From Baffinella frigidus (lineage: Eukaryota > Cryptophyceae > Cryptomonadales > Baffinellaceae), in contig MU646600.1 of assembly GCA_026770585.1 (NCBI GenBank), forward strand, positions 387,692 to 397,920: a stretch of DNA of 10,229 nt, read 5' to 3'. The first letter of the stretch is position 1; each line of letters begins with the position of its first letter. Below the pieces are notes generated by a model. The model was not told the DNA's origin, searched no databases, and saw only the letters and a program-made list of their open reading frames with translations. This document shows positions 5,698 through 10,229 of this stretch, piece by piece. The translations under genes and the position numbers were made by a program.

Positions 5698-8600
5698 CTG
5701 GGTTGGGTTTTATGATTTAATATTTAGTATTCAAATATTTAATATTTAATGTTGACCATTTACTATTTATATATTGTGTTTCATGGTTTCGGGTTTGGCA
5801 TCTTGCGGCAGCCCGCCCGCTGTTCTCGGATCTGGGAGGGTTTAGGGTTTAGGGTTTAGAGTTTAGGGTTTAGGGACCAGGGTTCAGGGTCCAGGGTCCA
5901 GGGTTCAGGGTTCAGGGTTCAGGGCTCAGGGTTCCAAGTTCCAAGTTCCAAGTTCCGGGGTCCGGGGTGTCGGGGTTGGAGAGAGTACCTCGGGGCGCTC
6001 GTCGAAGACCTCCGCCATGAGATCCTCCCGGTACGAATCGCCCCCTCAAATCCCCTTTATCCCTCAAGTGACCAACGGGCGAATAATCGTCCGTGGAAGC
6101 CCTAGACAGGTCCTAGGGCCCTACGGTAGGGCGTATGAGCCTCCTGGTCACTTAAGGGATACCCCGAAACTCGAAAAAGAGCGTTTAAAAACGACGGCCT
6201 TTAAAACCCATTTACCGAGTCGGCAATTCGTCTAGTCGCAAGCTTCCAGGTCCTACCGGAATAGCTCTCGGGTTTCGGGATTTAGGTTTCGGGTTTGGGG
6301 AGTACCTTGGGGCGCTGGTCGAAGACCTCCGCCATGCGATCATCCCTTTACTCTAGACCTCATGCGCGAGTAATACGGTTCTGGGTTCCGGGGTCAAGCC
6401 ACCCCCCCCATAGGCCCCTCCTACGAGAAACCCGGGCCTATGGGCCCTACGGCCTACCGTAGTCAACACCGTAGGCACAACTACCCCACGGTGTGGACTA
6501 TCGTACAAGGTTTAGAGGTTTCGGGTTTAGCAGAACCTCGGGGCGCTCGTCGAAGACCTCCGCCTTGCGATCCTCCCGGCACGACCACTCGTTTTTTTTT
6601 CACTCGTAGGAGCCCCCCTAGGCCCGTAAGAGGCCGAACCCCAAACTTTGACTGCCTACGGTGTTGTTGTGCCTACGGTGCACACCGACCCCATTTTCGG
6701 ACCATGATCAGTGTCAATAAAGTGGCCTTCTCTCCTACGAAATCGGGCGTGCAGCAGGACCTCGGGGCCGGCTTCGGGGCTCGAATTGCGGGGTGAGCAA
6801 CAACTCCGGGCTCAGGCCGAGGGTTTAAGCAATGCCTCCGGGCGTTCCGGGTTCCGGGTTCCGGGATCCGGGTTCCGGGTTCCGGGTTCCGGGTTCCAAG
6901 TTCCGGGGTTTCGGGTTCCGGGTTCCGGGTTCCGGGGTTCCGGGGTTTCGGGGTTTCGGGTTTCGGGTTTGGAGATTCCGGGGTTTCGGGTTTGGAGAGG
7001 ACCTCGGGGCGCTCGTCGAAGACCTCTGCCATGAGATCCTCGCGGTACAGGTGCCGCAGCAGCTCCACCTGGTTCGGGTTTCGTATTTGTTCTTTGCCAT
7101 ATGGCACGTTTGTTATGTTTTAAACGTTTGTTATTTTTTATTGTTGTTTGTTATTTTTTATTGTTTTTTTATTATTTGTTATACGTTATTTCGAGTTTCT
7201 TATTTGTTATTTGTTATTTCGAATTTCTTGTTTGTTATTTGTTATTTCGAATATCTTATTTCGGGTTCCGGGTTTCGGGTTTAGGTTTCGGGTGTCGGGT
7301 TCCGGGGCATGAGATCCTTCCGGTACAGGCGCCGCAGCAGCTCCACCTTAAGGGTTTGGGGTTTGGGGTTTGGGGTTTGGGGTTTGGGGTTTGGGGTTTG
7401 GGGTTTGGGTTTATGTTCAGGTGAACATTTGATATCCATATTTACTTGAACCATTTATTATTTAGGATTTAGGGTTTAGGCTTGGACCTGGATCTTCTCT
7501 TTGGCCTGGTTGACCATCAAGTGCATCGTCGCCTTCGGGAGGGCTTAGGCTCCACACAGTGGGCCTCGCACACCGGTCTATGTATTTTCGTAGTACAAAT
7601 TCAGAATTACCCGGTGCAAAGATATCTTGTTAACCAACATTTCGACCGGATGTTCGGTCAAAATTTCCTGTTCGGTAAAAAATTCCAGGATTTTCGGCCA
7701 AAATTTCCACTGTGTGGATGAGATGGTACCTGGATCTTCTCCTTGGCTTGGTTGACCATCAAGTGCATGGTTGACCATCAAGTATATGGTTGACCATCAA
7801 GTGCATGGTCGCCTTCGGGAGGGCGTCTCGCAGGTTCTTGCGCACGATGTCGAAGTACCTCACACCTAAAGCCTTCATCTATCCAAGGATTCCAGGGTCT
7901 ACGTTTCCCCCCTGGAGTGCACTTCCGGGCAAATCGAGCTTTTCCTAAGCCAACTTACGTTGGAATCTTGTCGGGTTTTGAGAAGATCCTGGAGGGAATT
8001 GACTTTACAAGGCACAATTTGCCCATAAGTCCAGCGCGGCAGGATCCGGGTTTCGGGTTTCGGGGTTCGGGTACCTGGATCTTCTCCTTAGCCTGGTTGA
8101 CCATCAAGTGCATGGTGGCCTTCGGGAGGGCGTCTCGCAGGTTCTTGCGCACGATGTCGAAGTACCTCACACCTCAAGCCTTCATATATCAAAGGATTCC
8201 AGGGTCTACGTTTCCCCCCTGGAGTGCACTTCCGGGCAAATCGAGCTTTTTCTAAGCCAACTTACGTTGGAATCTTGTCGGGTTTTGAGAAGATCCTGGA
8301 GGGAATTGACTTTACAAGAGGCAAAATTTGCCCATAAGTCCACTCCAGCGCGGCAGGATCCGGGTTTCGGGTTTCGGGTTTCGGGTTTCGGGTACCTGGA
8401 TCTTCTCCTTAGCCTGGTTGACCATCAAGTGCATGGTGGCCTTCGGGAGGGCGTCTCGCAGGTTCTTGCGCACGATGTCGAAGTAGGACAGCACGAACGT
8501 GAACACCAGATCCATCTCCCCCTGAAAAAAAAATCGGACGTAACCGTCAGTATTTAATGCGGAACCAGACTCGATTTTTTAAAATGTTTCGTGCTATCTT

Positions 8601-9901
8601 AAGGGGGGGAGAATTCCTATCTTAGCCGTGGCATAGCTGTAATATGTAGCACGGAACCCACACATAAGATACAGCGAAAAGGCGAGGGTTTCCCGCAGGT
8701 TCTTGCGCACGATGTCGAAGTAGGACAGCACGCACGTAAACATCAGGTCCATCTCCCCCTGAGAAAAATAAATATATTTCACGGATTCTGGATTCGGGGT
8801 TCGGGTATCAGGGGGTCGTCCGATTTTAGGTCCGAATTTAGGGTTCGATGTCGAAGTAGGACAGCACGGAGGTAAATACCAGATCCATTTCCCCCTGGAG
8901 TAAAACCCGGATTTAAAGGATTCCGGGTTCGGGTATGAGGGTAAGTAGGGTGAGTAGGGCAGCACGAAGGTAAACACCAGGTCCATCTCCCCCTGGGCGA
9001 AATCCGGATTCGGTTCGCTCAGGTTTCGAGTTTCGGGTTTCGGGTTTGAAGTTTCGGGTTTCGGGTTTCGGGTGTCGGGTTTCAAGTTTCGGGTTTCGGG
9101 TTTCAGGTTCAGGGTTCACCACGCACCTCTTCCCAACTAGGGTTCCGGGTATCAACTTCCGCGTTTCGTGTTCCGGGTTTCGGGTATCAACTTCCGCGTT
9201 TCGTGTTCCGAAATTCGGGTATCAAGTTTCGGGAGCAACACACACAGACCTCTTCCCGCGCGTCCAGTTGCAACCCCTGCGCCTGCAGCCCCTCCCGGAT
9301 CCACTGGACATGCTGCCGCCCCCCGCCCGCCCCCCGCGCCCCCCCACCCCCACCCTGCGGCGCTGGTTGAGCCATTTGCACTGGCTGTGTCCCGGGGCGC
9401 GGCGCGGCAGTGGGGGGGGCTTTCCCCCCGGCTTTGCCCTGCTAGGGGGGGGGGGGGTCAGGGTTTAGGGTTTAGGGTTTAGGGTTTAGGGTTTAGGGTG
9501 TAGGGTTTAGGGTGTAGGGTTTAGGGTTTAGGGTTTAGGTTCTAGGGTTTAGGGTTTAGGGTGTGGGGTTTAGGTTTTAGGTTTTGAGGGTCGAGGATGT
9601 AGGGCAACTTTAGAGCGCCGCGGGGGGGGAAGGGGGTTGGCGACGCGGCAACTTTCGCGGACGGGGCCACTTTGGCGCCCCGCGGCGGGGTTGGGGAAGG
9701 GGGCGCGCTGCGGATGCGAAAGAGGGGGTGGTGTGGTGGGTGTATGTTTGTTCATCAACTTGACAATCAAGGATTAAAAATTAGGGTTTGGGGTTTGGGG
9801 TTTAGGCGTCACACCTCCTTGCCGCCGAACCAGCCGCCAACCCCGCCGATGTTGAGGTTCAGCGCGTCCGCTGTCACTCCCACCGCCTCCCCTCCCGCCT
9901 C
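5605..9901 (-). CDS. Dynamin-related protein, C-terminal part (linker plus GED), 5 exons, 5'-partial
   Basis: Spliced gene: join of 9815-9901, 9250-9441, 8396-8521, 7003-7068 and 5605-5697, read on the minus strand. It gives 187 residues and then TGA. Dynamin-family GTPases assemble as helices on membranes and drive fission; the GED packs with the stalk and bundle-signalling element and stimulates GTP hydrolysis. Seen here: SYFDIVRKN, PKATMHLMVN, a VELLRHLY segment and a final RKMLGVL helix, in the order and spacing expected for a GED. All introns are GT-AG and phase 0, and no residue has to be added or lost at the last three joins. Because the chain ends just after the GED with no proline-rich tail, a Dnm1/DNM1L/DRP3-like organelle-fission protein is the best guess. 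The GTPase domain lies outside the window. All frames are intact, so a live gene is likelier than a pseudogene, but expression is unproven. Confidence 0.82.
5798..5831 (-). pseudogene. 5' fragment of last exon (acceptor side)
   Basis: After a CAG at 5832-5834 it reads IREQRAGCRKM, then runs into intron sequence. It lies upstream of the real last exon. Confidence 0.82.
5839..5935 (+). repeat. TTTAGGG to TTCAGGG heptamer array
   Basis: tttaggg units at 5839-5873, then agggtcc/ttcaggg units to 5935, followed by ttccaag units to 5956. The change of unit is stepwise along the array. Confidence 0.9.
5989..6034 (-). pseudogene. 3' fragment of second GED exon (donor side), copy 3
   Basis: Encodes YREDLMAEVFDERPE, identical in protein to the exon, followed by GTACTC (GT at 5987-5988). 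It ends 24 bases from an inverted-repeat element at 6060-6159. Confidence 0.83.
6060..6159. mobile_element. Foldback element, family 2, inside a dynamin-gene intron
   Basis: 100 bases, arms TCCCTCAAGTGACCA and TGGTCACTTAAGGGA, TA at 6058-6059 and 6160-6161. Second copy of the element at 4847-4947, with the same length and ends but a different interior. It lies in the last intron, 25 bases from an exon fragment. Confidence 0.85.
6306..6346 (-). pseudogene. 3' fragment of second GED exon (donor side), copy 2
   Basis: Encodes MAEVFDQRPK followed by GTACTC (GT at 6304-6305). Two amino-acid changes from the real exon. No acceptor half. Confidence 0.8.
6414..6680. repeat. Inverted repeat around an exon fragment
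   Basis: gcccctcctacgag at 6414-6427 pairs with ctcgtaggagccccc at 6603-6617, and caccgtaggcacaac at 6467-6481 pairs perfectly with gttgtgcctacggtg at 6666-6680. The donor-side exon fragment 6537-6583 lies between them. The two pairs are not nested as in a simple hairpin, so this may be two elements or a rearranged one. Confidence 0.5.
6537..6583 (-). pseudogene. 3' fragment of second GED exon (donor side), copy 1
   Basis: Encodes an AEVFDERPE end followed by GTTCTG (GT at 6535-6536). The match begins around the RED codons, where the DLM segment is altered to RK. No acceptor half. Confidence 0.8.
6845..6990 (+). repeat. TTCCGGG / TTTCGGG heptamer array
   Basis: About 20 telomere-like heptamers, mainly ttccggg, shading into tttcggg. 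Because the period is 7, several frames stay open (for example GFRVPGS repeats on the + strand); none is a real gene. Confidence 0.9.
7003..7068 (-). CDS. Dynamin-related gene, second GED exon (VELLRHLY...DERPE)
   Basis: Twenty-two codons, VELLRHLYREDLM then AEVFDERPE. It joins the previous exon at KEKIQ without a gap, matching the LQSELVGQLY-type stretch of dynamins residue for residue in length. The acceptor is GAACCAG before GTGGAG. The donor is CCCGAG before GTCCTC, which is weak; downstream partial copies of the same edge have GTACTC instead (5987, 6304). It is again the only complete copy, with one 5' fragment upstream and three 3' fragments downstream. Confidence 0.86.
7308..7346 (-). 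pseudogene. 5' fragment of second GED exon (acceptor side)
   Basis: Thirty-nine bases reading VELLRRLYRKDLM after an AAG acceptor edge (AG at 7347-7348). It lies upstream of the real exon at 7003-7068 and stops in telomere-like repeat. Confidence 0.84.
7349..7412 (+). repeat. TTTGGGG heptamer array
   Basis: Nine near-perfect ggggttt units in the intron, immediately upstream (in gene direction) of the acceptor-side exon fragment at 7308-7346. Confidence 0.92.
7488..7544 (-). pseudogene. 3' fragment of GED exon (donor side), 57 bases
   Basis: Matches the last ~57 bases of the exon at 8396-8521 with a few substitutions and keeps a CAG/GT donor edge (GT at 7486-7487). It is the farthest and shortest donor-side copy. 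Confidence 0.82.
7730..7857 (-). pseudogene. 3' fragment of GED exon with a 19-base triplication
   Basis: Same donor side and same 5' break as 8075-8164, but the segment ggttgaccatcaagtgcat is present three times (7749-7805). The two extra units add 38 bases and shift the frame, so this copy is dead as coding sequence. Confidence 0.86.
8075..8164 (-). pseudogene. 3' fragment of GED exon (donor side), 90 bases
   Basis: By my reading, identical over all 90 bases to 8396-8485 of the real exon, including the CAG/GTACC donor. It reads YFDIVRKNLRDALPKATM and onward to KEKIQ. It lacks the first ~12 codons and the acceptor. Part of a 321-base tandem duplication, which looks recent. Confidence 0.9.
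8396..8521 (-). CDS. Dynamin-related gene, main GED exon (SYFDIVRKN...KEKIQ)
   Basis: Exactly 42 codons, phase 0 at both ends. The acceptor is a run of nine T followed by CAG, and the donor is ATCCAG followed by GTACCC. The peptide starts GEMDLVFTFVL, continues SYFDIVRKNLRDALPKATM and ends HLMVNQAKEKIQ. This is the best-conserved block of dynamin GEDs (compare SYFxIVRKN and PKAxMHxxVN in the family). It is the only full-length copy in the window: six truncated copies lie on either side, three with the acceptor half (edges 8758, 8894, 8992) and three with the donor half (edges 8075, 7730, 7488). Confidence 0.9.
8683..8758 (-). pseudogene. 5' fragment of GED exon (acceptor side), ~76 bases
   Basis: Starts after a CAG at 8759-8761 and reads GEMDLMFTCVL, SYFDIVRKNLRET, then departs from the exon. 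It is the nearest and longest of three upstream fragments of the exon at 8396-8521. It has no donor, so it cannot be a complete exon. Confidence 0.85.
8846..8894 (-). pseudogene. 5' fragment of GED exon (acceptor side), ~49 bases
   Basis: Starts after a CAG at 8895-8897, reads GEMDLVFTSVLSYFDIE, then breaks into telomere-like sequence. It is the middle one of three upstream fragments. Confidence 0.82.
8953..8992 (-). pseudogene. 5' fragment of GED exon (acceptor side), ~40 bases
   Basis: Starts after a CAG at 8993-8995, reads GEMDLVFTFVLPY and then diverges. It is the shortest fragment and the farthest from the exon. Confidence 0.78.
9018..9112 (+). repeat. TTTCGGG heptamer array
   Basis: About 12 tttcggg units with ttcaagt and tgtcggg variants. 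Confidence 0.9.
9121..9134 (-). pseudogene. Possible donor-edge copy of the linker exon
   Basis: GGGAAGAG followed by GTGCGT matches the end of the exon at 9250-9441 (GGGAAGAG then GTCTGT). The match is only ~11 bases, so chance is possible, but the position is where the pattern predicts a copy. Confidence 0.4.
9250..9441 (-). CDS. Dynamin-related gene, exon coding Gly/Pro/Ala-rich linker and start of GED
   Basis: Sixty-four codons, open from the acceptor to the donor (GAAGAG then GTCTGT). The first ~40 residues are low complexity (GGKAPPTAAPRP, then a run of G/A/R), and the last ~20 (VQWIREGLQ to LQLDAREE) look helical. The end, LDAREE, joined to the next exon's GEMDL, aligns in place with the LSARE-type sequence that precedes SYFxIVRKN in DNM1L-like proteins; this is the main argument that the exon belongs to the gene. 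The acceptor is TAGCAG, so splicing could begin at 9441 or at 9438 and differ by one glutamine. G-runs and C-runs make this exon very GC-rich. Confidence 0.66.
9442..9814 (-). other. Intron of dynamin-related gene with a long TTTAGGG array
   Basis: A 373-base phase-0 intron. It holds near-perfect TTTAGGG units at 9461-9570 (C-rich in the transcript), then a GC-rich stretch with two related gcaactt/ccacttt segments (9604-9690), and a short TTTGGGG tract by the donor (9783-9806). A homopolymer C-run forms the polypyrimidine tract of the acceptor. Confidence 0.6.
9461..9570 (+). repeat. TTTAGGG array (plant-type telomere repeat) in an intron
   Basis: About 14 tttaggg units, most perfect, a few gtgtaggg variants. 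It lies within an intron, so it is interstitial. It is G-rich on the + strand, hence CCCTAAA in the transcript. Confidence 0.93.
9815..9901 (-). CDS. Dynamin-related gene, exon with GGWFGG motif (linker, first exon in window)
   Basis: Open frame of 29 codons between an acceptor (CTCTCGCAG just above 9901) and a donor (AAGGAG then GTGTGA below 9815), phase 0 at both ends. The peptide runs from EAGGEAVGVTADALN to GGVGGWFGGKE. It would belong to the variable region between stalk and GED; a glycine/tryptophan stretch there is compatible with DNM1L-type proteins but is not diagnostic. Support comes from the splice sites, the matching phase and two further copies of its acceptor edge upstream (edges at 9995 and 10104). 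The next exon towards the N-terminus is not recognisable before the window ends. Confidence 0.55.
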
Positions 9902-9983
9902 CTGCGAGAGATGCCATCACGCGTTCATTCGGGGGGGAGGGGGGGGGGGACGAAAAGTGACCGCTGGCCCCCCCACCCCCCTC

Positions 9984-10003
9984 CCCTCCCGCCTCCTGCA
10001 AAA
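9984..10003 (-). pseudogene. Acceptor-edge copy of the GGWFGG exon
   Basis: TTGCAG followed by GAGGCGGGAGGGGAGG, as at the real exon edge 9901. The intron side also shares ACGCGTTCA at a similar distance, so the copy spans the junction. A second one has its edge at 10104 (GAGGCGGCAGGGGAGG). Confidence 0.7.
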
Positions 10004-10116
10004 ATTGAAAGCACGCGTTCAGGCTATTTCGGCCAAAAGTTTTTCACACGTTGCTCGAATTCAAACAAATTTGATGGCACCCCCACCCCCTCCCCTGCCG
10101 CCTCCTGTCAAGGCTC

Positions 10117-10168
10117 AAGGTTTGTGGTTTGTGGTTTGTGGTTTGTGGTTTGTGGTTTGTGGTTTTTG
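10117..10168 (+). repeat. TTTGTGG heptamer array
   Basis: Seven near-perfect ggtttgt units, a telomere-like variant not used elsewhere in the window. Confidence 0.92.
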
Positions 10169-10229
10169 GTTAAGGGTTGAGGTGCTTCTCTGCATGTGAG
10201 ATGGATGACACAACCCGAGTTCATTCGGA

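Larger units (their letters stand above)
5698..7002 (-). other. Intron of dynamin-related gene with exon fragments and an inserted foldback element
   Basis: A 1305-base intron. In + coordinates it holds an AT-rich patch next to the last exon (5711-5775), a 5' fragment of the last exon (5798-5831), TTTAGGG/TTCAGGG tracts (5839-5935), three donor-half fragments of the preceding exon (5989-6034, 6306-6346, 6537-6583), a 100-base TA-flanked inverted-repeat element (6060-6159), an inverted repeat around the third fragment, and a TTCCGGG/TTTCGGG array (6845-6990). Confidence 0.65.
7069..8395 (-). other. Intron of dynamin-related gene built from tandem duplications
   Basis: A 1327-base intron. Its 3' half in + coordinates is a tandem array with units 7730-8074 and 8075-8395, each holding the 3' part of the GED exon plus a ~220-base spacer. 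Then come a further donor-half copy (7488-7544), a TTTGGGG array (7349-7412), a 5' fragment of the next exon (7308-7346) and a T-rich stretch with GTTATTT/TTTCGAAT repeats (7100-7262). Confidence 0.65.
7730..8395. repeat. Tandem duplication, unit ~321 bases, with exon part
   Basis: Units 7730-8074 and 8075-8395, each an exon 3' fragment plus a ~217-231-base spacer; the real exon follows at 8396. The spacers differ at only a handful of bases and small indels. The junction lies in a TTTCGGG tract in both. Confidence 0.9.
8522..9249 (-). other. Intron of dynamin-related gene with three GED-exon 5' fragments
   Basis: A 728-base intron. From the donor it holds variant G-rich repeats, a donor-edge copy at 9121-9134, a TTTCGGG array at 9018-9112, then three fragments of the following exon, each starting with a CAG acceptor (edges 8992, 8894, 8758), and finally an ordinary AT-richer stretch at 8525-8680. 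Confidence 0.65.
9902..10229 (-). other. Intron of dynamin-related gene (incomplete), with two copies of an exon edge
   Basis: Upstream intron of the gene, running past the window end. It contains two partial repeats of the acceptor and first ~18 bases of the exon at 9815-9901 (edges at 9995 and 10104), also sharing ACGCGTTCA on the intron side, and a TTTGTGG tract at 10117-10168. I see no further exon in the last 60 bases. Confidence 0.5.

Noticed and set aside
5080-5715. Plus-strand 211-residue frame, the longest in the window
   Set aside because: Repeat-driven (SRSRVEV, GHVS units from CACGTG repeats) and antisense to the last dynamin exon, which has family motifs.
6673-7284. Frames full of GFRVPGS / NPEPGTRN repeats
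   Set aside because: Translations of TTCCGGG heptamers in an intron; only the 22 codons at 7003-7068 on the minus strand are real.
7730-8164. Mutually exclusive alternative copies of the GED exon
   Set aside because: The copies lack the acceptor and first ~12 codons, and one is frameshifted; they cannot replace the exon.
9461-9570. True chromosome end
   Set aside because: The TTTAGGG array is in an intron, with coding exons on both sides.
5605-9901. The dynamin gene as a pseudogene
   Set aside because: Frames, phases and GT-AG sites are intact in all five exons; still not excluded without expression data.
10180-10229. Next upstream dynamin exon
   Set aside because: Minus-strand reading gives no family motif and there is no AG/GT donor edge.

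Overview
This window looks like nuclear DNA from a eukaryote, most likely from the green algal / plant lineage. The reasons are plant-type TTTAGGG telomere-like repeats, GT-AG introns, and many short foldback transposons, satellites and microsatellites. There are no bacterial-style genes or operons. The style recalls a repeat-rich prasinophyte genome such as Cymbomonas, but that is a guess from memory and not demonstrated.

Right half (about 5605-9901, minus strand): I find one spliced protein-coding gene, a dynamin-related protein. Only its C-terminal part is here: a variable linker and the whole GTPase effector domain (GED). It is split over five phase-0 exons at 9815-9901, 9250-9441, 8396-8521, 7003-7068 and 5605-5697, and ends at a TGA at 5605-5607. 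The protein stops right after the GED and has no proline-rich tail, which fits the Dnm1/DNM1L/plant DRP3 fission type better than classical endocytic dynamin. The GTPase domain and most of the stalk lie beyond position 10229.

The introns of this gene are the most remarkable part. They are made largely of telomere-like heptamers, a different variant in nearly every tract (TTTAGGG, TTTCGGG, TTCCGGG, TTTGGGG, TTCAGGG, TTTGTGG), always G-rich on the + strand. They also carry many partial copies of the neighbouring exons. Each copy that keeps an exon's 5' edge and acceptor lies upstream of that exon. Each copy that keeps an exon's 3' edge and donor lies downstream of it. This looks like repeated tandem duplication across exon-intron junctions.

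Left half (1-5600): I see no believable gene. It holds an imperfect ~1 kb foldback with a series of hairpins (172-1158), three families of small inverted-repeat elements that all appear to use TA targets (1371-1488, 1797-1942, 4091-4335 with a nested copy at 4136-4253, 4733-4947), a 21-bp satellite in opposite orientations on either side of an interstitial telomere-like block (2345-3495), a 20-bp GC-rich minisatellite (3769-4039), a CT/CTCTGT microsatellite (4411-4582), and a cluster of twelve CACGTG motifs (5228-5611) that runs into the stop codon of the dynamin gene. Long open frames here come from tandem repeats and are not called as genes.
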